Source: Fontibacter flavus | GTDB taxonomy: Bacteria; Bacteroidota; Bacteroidia; Cytophagales; Cyclobacteriaceae | Assembly: GCF_042432905.1 (NCBI RefSeq) | Contig: NZ_JBHLWI010000027.1 | Location: 33,416 to 97,415, forward strand | DNA: 64,000 nucleotides | Reading direction: 5' to 3' | Shown: positions 17,494 through 26,947 of the stretch, in pieces | Numbering within the stretch: the first letter of the stretch is position 1 | Layout of the letters: every line of letters starts with the position of its first letter | Position numbers and translations under genes: made by a program | Notes under the pieces: model-generated | Told to the model about the DNA's origin: nothing | The model's database searches: none | What the model saw: only the letters and a program-made list of their open reading frames with translations

Positions 17494-19167
17494 TTATTTG
17501 TCAAACAATGGCGGCCTTTGTTCCTGCCAATCGGTAAAATCCTGATAAGCCCTTCCCAGCATGATCAGTTTTTCCTCATCAAAAAGGTTGGCCAGGAAGG
17601 TTATGGATACAGGACTACCATTTTCTGTAAATCCATTCGGCATACAAAGGGCCGGATGTCCGGTGAGGTTAGTAATCTGTAATTGATTGCCTCCATAAGA
17701 AGGGGTCACAATCACATCATACTCCGAAAACAAAGTATGCATTTCCTCAATGAGGATACTTCGGAATCGATTGGCCTGCAGGTACTCCACCGCAGGAATA
17801 AAGCGGGAAGAACGGAACAAGTTTGGCCAGGCATTTCTATGTTGGGCGACCAGCAAATCATCCTGATCCAATCTGGTCATTTCATCAAAAGCTGCAGCTC
17901 CCTCCACATACAATGAAATCAACATAGAAGGCACATCGACTGAGGTCTTTAGTTCAACGGGATGCAACTCCAAGCCCATTGCTTTCAACTCATCCAATAC
18001 TCTCTTATCATGGACCGTAGCTCTTGGTCCTTCAAAATAAGGGGAGAAATATCCTATCTTAAGGTCTTTAATTGATTTGTTCGCTTGGTAATTAAATGCA
18101 GCTGGAATAGTGCTTTTATCCTTCGAATCAAATCCATTGATCACTGATAAGACAATACCATTGTCCAAAGCCGATCTGGATATCGGTCCTATTTTGTCCA
18201 TACTCCAGCTCAGGGCCATGGCGCCGTGACGGCTTACCCTTCCGAAGGTAGGTCTCAATCCTGTCACTCCATTTCTGGTAGAAGGAGATACAATACTACC
18301 CAAGGTTTCCGTACCAATGGCAAATGGAACCAAAGCCGCACTGACTGCTGATGCCGAGCCTGCTGATGACCCACTGGCCCCTTGTTGCAGATTCCAGGGA
18401 TTTTTCGTCACCCCACCATACCATACATCGCCCATGGCCAATGCGCCGAGGGTAAATTTGCCCACCAACACCGCTCCCGCACTCTCCAGTTTTTCAACCA
18501 CAGTGGCCGTTTCATCAATCACCTGGTCCTTGTAGGGCATAGCTCCCCATGTAGTTCTGGTTCCCTTTACTGCCAGCAAATCTTTGATACCATACGGTAT
18601 ACCGTGTAATGGGCCCCTGTATTTGCCCTGAGCAAGTTCTGCATCCATTGCCTTGGCAAATATTATTGCTTCTTCCTCCATCAAGGTGATCAGACACTGC
18701 AAAGTATCGGAATGGGTTTTGATCCTTTCCAGGTATATCCTTGTCAGCCTTTCAGAACTGATTTTTTTGTTTTTAATCAGAACAGAGAGGTCCGAAACGG
18801 GAAGAAAAGCAATATCATGGTCCTCTTCGGGCAAGCCTACTTCTTTGGGCAAACCCCATTCAAATTCCTCCTGCACCTGGTTCGGAACAAAACCATGTGG
18901 AAGAGGATTAAAGTACAGTGCAGGCGAAACCGAGTTTTCCAAAGGCTGTTGGCGCATCCGCTCAAAACTGCTCCTGTGATTGTTCAGATTTTGGATCATG
19001 CTGTCCTTTTCAGCAGGTGAAAATTCCAAACCAATCAAGGTCTCTGCCCCTGAAATTGTGCCAGGAGTAATCTCTCCTGCTTTTTTCCCAGCTATAAAGC
19101 CGATGGACAAAAGACCTGTCCCTAGGATAAATAAACTGAGCTTTGACTTATTTTTATTTGGCATCAT
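17494..19167 (-). CDS. Amidase-signature-family hydrolase, membrane-anchored or exported
   Basis: A 557-residue amidase that hydrolyses a carboxamide by the Ser-cisSer-Lys mechanism. The Lys sits in 'GIPYGIKDLLAVKG', and the Gly/Ser-rich signature 'GASGSSAGSASAVSAALVPFAIG' with the nucleophile region 'GTETLGSIVSPSTRNG' is complete. Residues about 8-27 form a hydrophobic segment preceded by Lys residues, so the enzyme is probably exported or anchored in the inner membrane facing the periplasm; this separates it from GatA, which is cytosolic. The substrate is not predictable. It is divergent from a small membrane-protein gene and ends in its own terminator. Confidence 0.88.
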   Translation of the reverse strand: MMPNKNKSKLSLFILGTGLLSIGFIAGKKAGEITPGTISGAETLIGLEFSPAEKDSMIQNLNNHRSSFERMRQQPLENSVSPALYFNPLPHGFVPNQVQEEFEWGLPKEVGLPEEDHDIAFLPVSDLSVLIKNKKISSERLTRIYLERIKTHSDTLQCLITLMEEEAIIFAKAMDAELAQGKYRGPLHGIPYGIKDLLAVKGTRTTWGAMPYKDQVIDETATVVEKLESAGAVLVGKFTLGALAMGDVWYGGVTKNPWNLQQGASGSSAGSASAVSAALVPFAIGTETLGSIVSPSTRNGVTGLRPTFGRVSRHGAMALSWSMDKIGPISRSALDNGIVLSVINGFDSKDKSTIPAAFNYQANKSIKDLKIGYFSPYFEGPRATVHDKRVLDELKAMGLELHPVELKTSVDVPSMLISLYVEGAAAFDEMTRLDQDDLLVAQHRNAWPNLFRSSRFIPAVEYLQANRFRSILIEEMHTLFSEYDVIVTPSYGGNQLQITNLTGHPALCMPNGFTENGSPVSITFLANLFDEEKLIMLGRAYQDFTDWQEQRPPLFDK

Positions 19168-19237
19168 GTAGTTTTGTGTTTGAATAAAAACCCTTTACTT
19201 ACCGTAAAAGTTAACTTTGGAAATATAATCAATAATC

Positions 19238-19675
19238 ATGATGGACAAAACTGCCAGTACACCGAGCTTTCCAATGCCTATGCGAGGGCTTTTATTGCTT
19301 ACAGGAATGTACACCTTTGCATGGGCTGCTTTCTTCAGGTATTTTGGAGAAGACCTGCTGAAATGGTTATCCATGGACAGTACATGGTCTTCAGCCATGC
19401 AAAGCAGTCTTTTCGGAAGTATCGGTATGTTGACCTCATTCTTGATCTTCCTAAGTGCTTTTTACCCACTCAGCTGGAGGTACCTATCATGGATCGGAAT
19501 ATCGGGGATGTTTGCACTGACCATCTGGTTTGTCGTGGGTTTTGTCCCCGAACTCGGTTGGAATAAAAGAACTATTTTCCACTTGTTTTTCAACCAATTG
19601 TTGTGGTTATTCCTCTTGTCCTACATCAGCAAAAGGGCAATAGATGTCAAGAAATTTTTGGAAAATCAAAAATAA
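19238..19675 (+). CDS. Four-helix integral membrane protein of unknown function
   Basis: A 145-residue product with four hydrophobic segments (about residues 15-35, 55-75, 80-100, 113-132) and a basic C-terminal tail. I recognise no family motif. Two ATGs (19238, 19241) are adjacent. A TAACTTTG box at 19212-19219 fits the phylum's -7 element and would give a 5' leader of about 12 nt. It is divergent from the amidase gene and 65 nt before the sugar isomerase-like gene. Confidence 0.65.
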   Translation: MMDKTASTPSFPMPMRGLLLLTGMYTFAWAAFFRYFGEDLLKWLSMDSTWSSAMQSSLFGSIGMLTSFLIFLSAFYPLSWRYLSWIGISGMFALTIWFVVGFVPELGWNKRTIFHLFFNQLLWLFLLSYISKRAIDVKKFLENQK

Positions 19676-19740
19676 TCACCGCTTTCATTGTGTGATGTTT
19701 ACATAATCAATATACTGCTAATGATTTTAACATATTCACC

Positions 19741-20700
19741 ATGAAAAGAAGACAATTTATCCAACATATTGGATTAACCACCATAGGCATGAGCGTATTA
19801 CCCTCCTTATCATTTGCATCACAAGAAAGTCTCACAAATTTTGGGGTAGCCTTGTTCACCTTGCCAAAGTCCCTTTCGGAGGATTTTGAAGGCACTTTGA
19901 AAATGATCAGTGAAATAGGGTACAGGGAGTTGGAGTTTTTTGGCCCCTATGATTACAGCACAGCAGCAGCCAAAGAAGGCTGGAAAATGGCAGCCAACGC
20001 TTTGGGATTTTCGGGGAGCGGCTATTTCGGAAAATCTCCAAAAGAATTAAAAGTCATATTGGACAGGTATGGCCTTTCTGCCCCGTCCATCCATATCGAC
20101 CTTCCCACATTGCAGGAAAACATGGGGGCTGTAGCCGAAGCGGCACATATAGTTGGGCATAAAAATGTAGGCATTGCCATGATACCGGATGACATGCGCA
20201 AGAACCTTGACGATTACAAAAAAACTATTGACATTTTTAACGAAGTGGGTGCCAATGCCAAAAAACACGGACTGAACTTCTTTTACCATAACCACGGATA
20301 TGGTCACTCCCCAATGGAAGGTGTTATTCCATTCCAGATGATTTTGGAGAATACAGAAGCTGATTTGGTCAAAATGCAACTGGACGTATTCTGGTTTACT
20401 GCTGCCAAAGTGGATCCTGTAAAATATCTAGCAGATAACCCCGGCAGATTTATTTCCCTTCACGTGAAGGACATGAGTGAATTGAAGACTTTTGCCGGAG
20501 ATGGTGGCAATATGGGTGAATGGATGGGCCTTTTCCCTTATTTGGCAGATGCCGGTTCAGGGGTTTTGGATCTACAAAAAATCTTGGCATCGGCAAAAAA
20601 ATCAGGGGTCAAGCATTTCTTTTTAGAGAAAGACCTGACCCCAGAACCTGAAAAAGCACTTCAAAACAGCTTTAAGCACCTTACAGGTTTAACTTTATAA
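19741..20700 (+). CDS. Exported sugar phosphate isomerase/epimerase-like TIM-barrel protein
   Basis: A 319-residue protein of the xylose-isomerase-like TIM barrel family (AP endonuclease 2 fold). The N-terminus MKRRQFIQHIG followed by a hydrophobic stretch ending 'LSFASQ' is a likely Tat signal, so it acts in the periplasm. Metal-site segments can be seen: 'FFYHNHGYG', 'QLDVFW', 'FISLHVKDM' and 'HFFLEKD', supplying the His/Asp/Glu ligands. Exported members are common in Bacteroidota near GMC or Gfo/Idh dehydrogenases; here a GMC pair lies about 12 kb away but is not adjacent. Substrate unknown. Confidence 0.85.
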   Translation: MKRRQFIQHIGLTTIGMSVLPSLSFASQESLTNFGVALFTLPKSLSEDFEGTLKMISEIGYRELEFFGPYDYSTAAAKEGWKMAANALGFSGSGYFGKSPKELKVILDRYGLSAPSIHIDLPTLQENMGAVAEAAHIVGHKNVGIAMIPDDMRKNLDDYKKTIDIFNEVGANAKKHGLNFFYHNHGYGHSPMEGVIPFQMILENTEADLVKMQLDVFWFTAAKVDPVKYLADNPGRFISLHVKDMSELKTFAGDGGNMGEWMGLFPYLADAGSGVLDLQKILASAKKSGVKHFFLEKDLTPEPEKALQNSFKHLTGLTL

Positions 20701-20709
20701 TTGTTCCTC

Positions 20710-21030
20710 TTACAAGAGAATAATCAACAAGATCAAAATCACTATCAAAGCACCCGTGGAAATGTACAAGCCGCTTCCACGGTTTGCTTTGGCTTCCTTA
20801 TTGAGTTCTTTCAATTCGCTTCTGATTTCTTTCCTTTCCTCCTTACTCATTTCCGAGAAATTCATTTCCTTGATTTCCAAAACCCTGGATTCAATTTCCT
20901 TGAATCTCAGAATTTTAGCTTCAGTAAAGTTTCTTTCTTCGTGAGCAGGCTTGGAGGCCGCCACACTTAAATTGGTACCCGCAGCCATCATGATGGCCGT
21001 TAAGGATAAAGACAAAATGGTTTTTTTCAT
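20710..21030 (-). CDS. Small exported protein with coiled coil and C-terminal membrane segment
   Basis: A 106-residue product: signal peptide (MKKTILSLSLTAIMMAAG...), then a charged helical region rich in Glu/Lys/Arg (residues about 35-85, likely coiled coil) and a strongly hydrophobic C-terminal segment 'ALIVILILLIILL'. The ATG at 21030 is the natural start; the longer frame begins with a GTG overlapping the fumarase stop. Similar small proteins are frequent in this phylum but have no known role. It follows fumC on the same strand by 17 nt and could be cotranscribed. Confidence 0.65.
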   Translation of the reverse strand: MKKTILSLSLTAIMMAAGTNLSVAASKPAHEERNFTEAKILRFKEIESRVLEIKEMNFSEMSKEERKEIRSELKELNKEAKANRGSGLYISTGALIVILILLIILL

Positions 21031-21047
21031 AATAAAGTTTAAAATTT

Positions 21048-22448
21048 TCACTTAAGACTTCCTATCATATCTTCAGGTCTCACCCATTCATCAAATTGCT
21101 CATTGGTCAACAAACCCAATGCCAAAGCAGCTTCTCTTAGGCTAGTACCTTCTTTGTGAGCTTTTTTGGCAATGGCTGCAGCATTTTCATAACCGATATG
21201 GGGGTTCAATGCTGTTACCAACATCAGGGAATTTTCAAGGTGACGCTTGATAAAAGGTGTGTTTGGTTCAATACCTACAGCACAGTTATCGTTGAAAGAC
21301 ACACAGGCATCTCCGATCAGGCGTGCAGACTGAAGGAAGTTGGCAATCATCATCGGCTTGAACACGTTCAATTCGAAATGACCGTTGGAGCCACCAACAG
21401 CAATAGCTACATCATTGCCCATTACCTGAGCTGCGACCATGGTCATGGCTTCTACTTGGGTAGGATTGACTTTACCTGGCATGATGGATGATCCCGGTTC
21501 GTTTTCAGGAATCAAAATCTCTCCAATTCCGGAACGTGGACCTGAGGACAACATCCTGATGTCATTGGCGATTTTCATCAAGCTTACTGCCAATTGCTTC
21601 AATGCTCCGTGGGATTCCACAATACCGTCATGTGCTGCCAAAGCTTCGAATTTATTAGGAGCGGTCACCATAGGCTGTCCTGAGAATTCAGCAATTTTCT
21701 TGGCCACCAATTCCGAATATCCTTTTGGCGTATTCAGCCCTGTACCTACAGCTGTACCACCCAAAGCCAACTCGGAAAGGTGGGAAAGGGTATTCTTAAG
21801 TGCTTTCAAACCATGATCCAATTGAGCCACATATCCTGAAAACTCTTGTCCCAAAGTAAGAGGCGTAGCATCCATAAAGTGGGTTCTACCGATCTTTACC
21901 ACATCCATGAAAGCTTCTGATTTGGCTTTCAGGGTATCTCTCAACTTCTCAACTCCCGGAATTGTAGTTTCCAACACTATTTTATAAGCGGCAATGTGCA
22001 TGGCAGTTGGGAAAGTGTCATTGGAAGACTGGGATTTATTAACATCATCGTTGGGGTGAATAAGCTTTTTGGCATCTTCCAAAGAACCCCCAAGTAACAC
22101 GTGCGCTCTGTAGGCAATCACCTCATTGGCATTCATGTTGGATTGTGTACCCGAACCTGTCTGCCAGATGACCAATGGGAACTGATCGTCATGTTGACCT
22201 GCCAGGATTTCATCACAGACTTTTGCGATGATATCTGCCTTATCCTGCGCCAATACACCCAATTCAGCATTGGTCAAAGCAGCCGATTTTTTGAGGATAG
22301 CAAAAGCACGGATAATTTCTATTGGCATGCGGTTACGCTCACCTCCGATTTTAAAGTTATTGATAGATCTCTGTGTCTGGGCTCCCCAATATTTGTCAGC
22401 AGGGACTTCCACTGGACCCATGGTATCTTTTTCTATTCTAAAGCTCAT
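21048..22448 (-). CDS. fumC: Class II fumarate hydratase
   Basis: A 466-residue homotetrameric, iron-free fumarase that interconverts fumarate and L-malate in the TCA cycle. The signature GSSIMPGKVNPTQ is intact, as are 'SSNDTFPTAMHIA' and 'GRTHFMDATPLTLGQEF' which build the active site. Length and motif spacing are those of FumC; it should not be confused with aspartase or argininosuccinate lyase, which differ in these segments. It appears to be monocistronic or paired with the small downstream exported protein. Confidence 0.96.
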   Translation of the reverse strand: MSFRIEKDTMGPVEVPADKYWGAQTQRSINNFKIGGERNRMPIEIIRAFAILKKSAALTNAELGVLAQDKADIIAKVCDEILAGQHDDQFPLVIWQTGSGTQSNMNANEVIAYRAHVLLGGSLEDAKKLIHPNDDVNKSQSSNDTFPTAMHIAAYKIVLETTIPGVEKLRDTLKAKSEAFMDVVKIGRTHFMDATPLTLGQEFSGYVAQLDHGLKALKNTLSHLSELALGGTAVGTGLNTPKGYSELVAKKIAEFSGQPMVTAPNKFEALAAHDGIVESHGALKQLAVSLMKIANDIRMLSSGPRSGIGEILIPENEPGSSIMPGKVNPTQVEAMTMVAAQVMGNDVAIAVGGSNGHFELNVFKPMMIANFLQSARLIGDACVSFNDNCAVGIEPNTPFIKRHLENSLMLVTALNPHIGYENAAAIAKKAHKEGTSLREAALALGLLTNEQFDEWVRPEDMIGSLK

Positions 22449-22646
22449 ATAGATAAGTTTTTGAGTTGATTTATTCGACTGCTAAAATACGACCTGATGG
22501 CCATAATCCATAGTTATTTTGGGTTTAAGTAAGCATCAATTGTACCAATGGCATGGGCATGTCCACTTTTGGAAGCGTGAATGTTGACTTTGGTATTCAT
22601 AAGTTTTATTTCCCAATAAACCGGGAGAATTGGCCTTCTCAATCTG

Positions 22647-23135
22647 TCAATTGTTCAACAATCCATAAAAGATCTTTTGGGAAACTTTGATTTTTCTTTT
22701 GAAATGAAACCAGGCAAAAAGATAATTGCCCAATCCAAAAGCCAGACTGAGTACGGCATACACCGGTTTGTCTGCTAAAAATCCAAAAAACAAAGCCATC
22801 AATAGGGTGACTCCTGACCAGAAAGCCAGAAAAAAAGCTGAGCTGGGAAATAAGCGATATTCCAAAAATAGGATACAGCCTATCGGGGTTGATTCCACTT
22901 TTCCCTTGATCAAAGGCAAAAAACTGTCTGCTTTGTCTATCACCAATGAAACCCGAAATCGATCTTCTTCAAAAGTCCCGTTGAAACTGTATCCATTGGC
23001 CTTTCTTGCTTCATAATCCAAAAAATTGACATCTCTTGTAACTTGATTGAGCCTTCCAATCACCTCATCCTGATTGTAGGAAGAGACTAATACTTCGCTT
23101 TGATGGGGAAATACAGGCATATTGGACAAACTCAA
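22647..23135 (-). CDS. Membrane protein of unknown function
   Basis: A 162-residue protein with a soluble N-terminal half (residues 1-75, β-rich with 'NGYSFNGTFEEDRFRVSLVID') and two to three hydrophobic helices (about 76-95, 100-118, 121-140), ending in a basic tail. I do not recognise a family. It lies between fumC and ridA on the same strand with more than 100 nt on each side. Confidence 0.6.
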   Translation of the reverse strand: MSLSNMPVFPHQSEVLVSSYNQDEVIGRLNQVTRDVNFLDYEARKANGYSFNGTFEEDRFRVSLVIDKADSFLPLIKGKVESTPIGCILFLEYRLFPSSAFFLAFWSGVTLLMALFFGFLADKPVYAVLSLAFGLGNYLFAWFHFKRKIKVSQKIFYGLLNN

Positions 23136-23242
23136 ATCGTTCTTGAAAGTTGGGGCTTCTTTAAAAAATTACCAAAATAAAAGTAGGCAAAAAACTTAGG
23201 GGCATGGTTAATACCCCTAATGATCAATATTCTTCAAAAGAA

Positions 23243-23623
23243 TTATTTTACTGCAATACAGGAAATTTCCACATTGACATCTTTAGGAAGACGGCTGACT
23301 TCAACTGTTTCTCTTGCCGGAGGATTGGTTTTGAAATACTGTCCATAAGCTTCATTGATGGTGCCAAACTGCCCCATATCTTTGATGAAGATGGTACATT
23401 TCACCACATCACCAAAACCAAAACCGGCTTCTCTCAACACCGCCTCCAAATTTTTCATTACCGCGTGGGTTTCTTCTGTAATGTTTTCATTGATCAGGCT
23501 GCCTGTATCTGCATCAAGAGCAATCTGTCCTGAAACAAATAAGGAGTTGCCTGCTTTTACAGCCTGACTATAAGGACCAATAGGAGCAGGAGCTTCTTTG
23601 GAAAAGATGATTTCTTTTGACAT
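23243..23623 (-). CDS. ridA: RidA/YjgF family enamine/imine deaminase
   Basis: A 126-residue RidA-type trimeric protein that hydrolyses reactive 2-aminoacrylate-like enamines released by PLP enzymes. The N-terminal 'APAPIGPYSQAVKAG', 'LFVSGQIALD' and the C-terminal 'PPARETVEVSRLPKDVNVEISCIAV' with the substrate-anchoring Arg are all present. I chose the ATG at 23623; the longer frame starts with TTG. It is divergent from kynU. Because 2-aminomuconate deaminase also belongs to this fold and a kynurenine pathway follows, such a role is possible, but the motifs fit the housekeeping RidA best. Confidence 0.92.
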   Translation of the reverse strand: MSKEIIFSKEAPAPIGPYSQAVKAGNSLFVSGQIALDADTGSLINENITEETHAVMKNLEAVLREAGFGFGDVVKCTIFIKDMGQFGTINEAYGQYFKTNPPARETVEVSRLPKDVNVEISCIAVK

Positions 23624-23781
23624 AACTTTCAATTTTTATGCAAAATAGGGATTCATTGGCCAACCACCGAAATCAAAATGATTTTTTTGATTTCGCAAAG
23701 ATTGTATGTTTGAAAGCTGTTTTCAACCAAATCTCTCAGGATTGGTTAAATTTGAAAACTGATTAAGATAACAACAACCCA

Positions 23782-25068
23782 ATGGAAAAAATATCCTATC
23801 AATATTCGGAAGATTTTGCAAGAGAAATGGATGCCAAAGATCCCTTGAGGTCTTTTAGATCCAAGTTTTATTTCCCAAAAGTGGAAGGAAATGAAGCCAT
23901 CTATTTTTGTGGAAACAGCTTAGGTTTGCAGCCCAAAACCACCCAATCCTACATACAGCGTGAGCTTGACAACTGGGCAAATCTCGCAGTAGATGGACAT
24001 TTTTATGGAGAAGATGCCTGGTATCATGTGCGCAAAAAATCCAAGCCTGCCTTGGCTACCATAGTGGGAGCACACGAACATGAAGTCGTGGCCATGAACA
24101 ACCTGAGTTCCAACCTTCACTTTTTGATGGTTTCATTTTACAGACCTACTCAGGAAAGGTATAAAATCATTACCGAAGCAGGGGCTTTTCCATCTGATAT
24201 GTATATGCTGGAATCACAGGTCAAATTCCATGGCCTGGATCCTGATACTGCAATCATTGAACTGGTCCCTAGGACTGGCGAATATACCTTGAGAACAGAA
24301 GATATCCTCAGGGTGATAGCAGAAAATAAAGACCATTTGGCTTTGGTCATGATGGCGGGGCTACAGTATTATACCGGGCAGGTATTTGATATGGAGGCCA
24401 TCAGTCAGGCGGCGCATCAAGCCGGAGCTTTGGCAGGTTTCGATCTTGCGCATGCAGCGGGAAATGTAAGTTTAAAACTACATGATTGGGACGTGGATTT
24501 TGCCACTTGGTGCAGCTATAAGTATATGAATTCAGGACCTGGAAATATCTCTGGCATATTTGTCCATGAGCGTCATGCGGAAAACCATGAACTACCAAGA
24601 TTTGCTGGCTGGTGGGGCCATGATGAAGGGGAGCGCTTTAGGATGGAAAAGGGCTTCAAGCCCATGTACGGTGCCGATGGCTGGCAATTGGCCAATTCCA
24701 ATGTTCTGGCACTGGCAGCACATCAAGCATCTTTAGATATTTTCGAAGAAGCGGGAATGGAAGCCCTTAGAAAGAAAAGTGAACTATTGACGGGCTTTTT
24801 GGAGTTTTTGATAGAGAAAATCAGTGGAGAAAGTGGTGTAATAGAAATAATTACGCCAAAAAAACCCAATGAAAGAGGTTGTCAATTATCTTTGCTCATC
24901 CATAAGGGCGGAAAAGACGTATTTGATGAATTTTACAAACATGGAGTTGTAGGGGACTGGAGAAATCCAAATGTAATCAGATTAGCGCCTACCCCACTGT
25001 ATAACAGCTTCTTAGACGTATACCGATTTGCAAAAATCTTAGAACAATCCCTTCAAAAATTCGCTTAA
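23782..25068 (+). CDS. kynU: Kynureninase
   Basis: A 428-residue PLP enzyme cleaving kynurenine or 3-hydroxykynurenine to (3-hydroxy)anthranilate and alanine. Key segments: 'NSLGLQPKTT' near the start, 'HAAGNVSLKLHDWDVDFATWCSYKYMNSGPGN' region containing the PLP Lys in CSYKYMNSG, and 'FAGWWGH'. Length matches the family. kmo follows after 27 nt, so the two form an operon. A TATGTTTG box at 23705-23712 is a plausible -7 element giving a 60-nt leader. Confidence 0.95.
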   Translation: MEKISYQYSEDFAREMDAKDPLRSFRSKFYFPKVEGNEAIYFCGNSLGLQPKTTQSYIQRELDNWANLAVDGHFYGEDAWYHVRKKSKPALATIVGAHEHEVVAMNNLSSNLHFLMVSFYRPTQERYKIITEAGAFPSDMYMLESQVKFHGLDPDTAIIELVPRTGEYTLRTEDILRVIAENKDHLALVMMAGLQYYTGQVFDMEAISQAAHQAGALAGFDLAHAAGNVSLKLHDWDVDFATWCSYKYMNSGPGNISGIFVHERHAENHELPRFAGWWGHDEGERFRMEKGFKPMYGADGWQLANSNVLALAAHQASLDIFEEAGMEALRKKSELLTGFLEFLIEKISGESGVIEIITPKKPNERGCQLSLLIHKGGKDVFDEFYKHGVVGDWRNPNVIRLAPTPLYNSFLDVYRFAKILEQSLQKFA

Positions 25069-25095
25069 TATCAAAAAGGGAAAATCTCTCAAACC

Positions 25096-26451
25096 ATGAA
25101 AAAAAATGAAATCAGCATCTTGGGTTCGGGCCTAATCGGATCCTTGCTGAGCATTTATTTAAAAAAACGAGGCCTTGATGTACATGTTTACGAAAAACGG
25201 GCCGATAACAGAAAAGGCGAGTACAAGGAAGAAGGCCGATCCATCAATATGGCGCTCAGCGATAGGGGATGGAAGGCTTTGGAAAAAGCAGGACTGAAAG
25301 AAAAAGTGCTTCCTTTGACTATCCCGATGTATGGCCGAAAGATCCACGATGAGCATGGAAATACTTCTTTTATGCCTTATGGCAAAGAAGGGCAAGCCAT
25401 ATATTCAATTTCAAGAGGGAAATTCAACCATCTCCTGATGGATGAGGCCGAAAAAGAGGGTGTTCAGATTCATTTTGAACATAAAATCGAAGAAGTAGAC
25501 TTAAGGTTGAATGAACTTAGTGTAAATAATCCTGAAAACGGATCAGAAACCATTTCTTCTGAAGTGATTATAGGAGCAGATGGCGCCTATTCATCTCTGA
25601 GAAATGCCATGTTGAAACAGGTACGTTTCAATTACAAACAAGAGTACATTTCGCATGGATACAAAGAACTGAGTATTCCGGCCACTAAAGAAGGGGAATT
25701 CGCGATGGATCCCAATGCCCTGCATATTTGGCCAAGGGGAAGCTTTATGCTGATTGCTCTCCCAAACCCTGATAAATCATTTACCTGTACCCTCTTCCTT
25801 CCTTTCCAGGGTGAAAGGGTCTCTTTCGAAAATATCAGGGACGAGAAAGACATTAAAGGGATCTTCCAAAACTATTTTCATGATGCCTTCCTCTTGATGC
25901 CTAATTTGGTCAAAGAATTCTTTGGTAATCCGACTTCTTCCCTAATCAACATTGAATGCTACCCTTGGATGCTGAATAAAGCAATGCTGATCGGTGATGC
26001 TTCCCATGCCATGGTACCATTTTATGGTCAGGGGATGAACTGTGGCTTTGAAGATTGCTATATCTTAGATGGCCTGATAGATAAAATCGGTACCACAGCT
26101 TGGGAGCTGGTCTTTGCTAAATTCCAGAAAATCCGTAAACCGGATACAGATGCCATCTGCCAATTGGCTTTGGAAAATTTTGAGGAAATGAAAAATGAAG
26201 TGGCAGATCCTAAATTCCTGGTGAGAAAAAACATTGAAGCAAGGCTCCATAGCCTTTATCCAAGGGAATGGGTTCCATTATACACTATGGTCACCTTTTC
26301 TGATATGCCCTATTCTGAAGCCTACGCACAGGGTAAACTCCAGGAAGCCATCATGGACAAAGTCATGCGAGATCCTCTCATCACACAAAATTGGAATAAA
26401 ATGGACTATGAGGACATCATTAACCAATTGGACAAAGCGAAATCTGTCTGA
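25096..26451 (+). CDS. kmo: Kynurenine 3-monooxygenase
   Basis: A 451-residue FAD/NADPH aromatic hydroxylase that makes 3-hydroxykynurenine. It has the Rossmann motif 'ILGSGLIGSLLSIYL', the Arg-rich 'EEGRSINMALSDRGWKAL' segment typical of KMO, the DG motif 'GADGAYSSLR' and the FAD-binding 'GDASHAMVPFYGQGMNCGFED'. KMO usually has C-terminal hydrophobic helices; this bacterial form is shorter. Together with kynU it makes 3-hydroxyanthranilate, the precursor of NAD or a catabolic intermediate. kynA (dioxygenase) and haaO are not in the window. Confidence 0.95.
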   Translation: MKKNEISILGSGLIGSLLSIYLKKRGLDVHVYEKRADNRKGEYKEEGRSINMALSDRGWKALEKAGLKEKVLPLTIPMYGRKIHDEHGNTSFMPYGKEGQAIYSISRGKFNHLLMDEAEKEGVQIHFEHKIEEVDLRLNELSVNNPENGSETISSEVIIGADGAYSSLRNAMLKQVRFNYKQEYISHGYKELSIPATKEGEFAMDPNALHIWPRGSFMLIALPNPDKSFTCTLFLPFQGERVSFENIRDEKDIKGIFQNYFHDAFLLMPNLVKEFFGNPTSSLINIECYPWMLNKAMLIGDASHAMVPFYGQGMNCGFEDCYILDGLIDKIGTTAWELVFAKFQKIRKPDTDAICQLALENFEEMKNEVADPKFLVRKNIEARLHSLYPREWVPLYTMVTFSDMPYSEAYAQGKLQEAIMDKVMRDPLITQNWNKMDYEDIINQLDKAKSV

Positions 26452-26476
26452 CAGGTTGGAACAAAAATAAAACATA

Positions 26477-26504
26477 GGGAGGCCAAAACTGGCTTCCCTT
26501 TTTT
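26477..26504 (+). terminator. Intrinsic terminator after kynU-kmo
   Basis: GGGAGGCCA, loop AAAC, TGGCTTCCC with one G-U pair, then TTTTTT. Confidence 0.88.
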
Positions 26505-26516
26505 AATTCTGAAATT

Positions 26517-26947
26517 TTATGCCCCCAACCTTACCTTATACACCTTCACAAAATCCTCCTCTTCTTCCAGATTAACGGAGGCTAAAAACCAAAGGTAACC
26601 ATCACGATAAAGCCACTGCCTTTCACTAAACTGCAAAGGAATCTCCAATTCAGTTAGTGTATTTCCATCAAGATCCATGACCAGCATCCTGGGATTGTAA
26701 TCTTTTCTGGATTTGTCTAAAAAATCCATCCAACCAAGGTTTTCATATTTCTCTTGTTCCCCCTCAGGAATTCCAGGTAAAAAGGAAACCAAGACATATT
26801 GATCAGTCACTTTTAGGTTTTCTATTCTTCCGGAAAACATGTCAGGATTGATTATTCTTGGGTCAGCTTTTTTAAATTCCTCTCCTTGATTGAAGAAATA
26901 ATCAGAAATACCAAAGTCAACCCTTCTGATTTTTTCATTTGGTCAAA
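26517..26947 (-). pseudogene. 5'-truncated DUF4221/β-propeller-type gene remnant
   Basis: An open frame whose C-terminal 107 codons ('MFSGRIENLKVTDQYVLVSF' ... 'KDYNPRMLVMDLDGN' ... 'VKVYKVRLGA') resemble the last blades of the DUF4221/6-bladed propeller lipoproteins abundant in Cyclobacteriaceae. Those are around 350-400 residues; here the frame continues upstream to a stop at about 26948 without an ATG, and further upstream the other frames carry several stops. No signal peptide or lipobox is found. I read it as the decayed 3' end of such a gene. A short functional protein starting at 26840 cannot be excluded. Confidence 0.55.

Noticed and set aside
22514..22600. A 28-codon minus-strand frame beginning MNTKVNIHASKSGHAHAIG upstream of fumC
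   Set aside because: Composition is protein-like and could be a small peptide, but no promoter, family or structure supports it; too weak to annotate as a gene.
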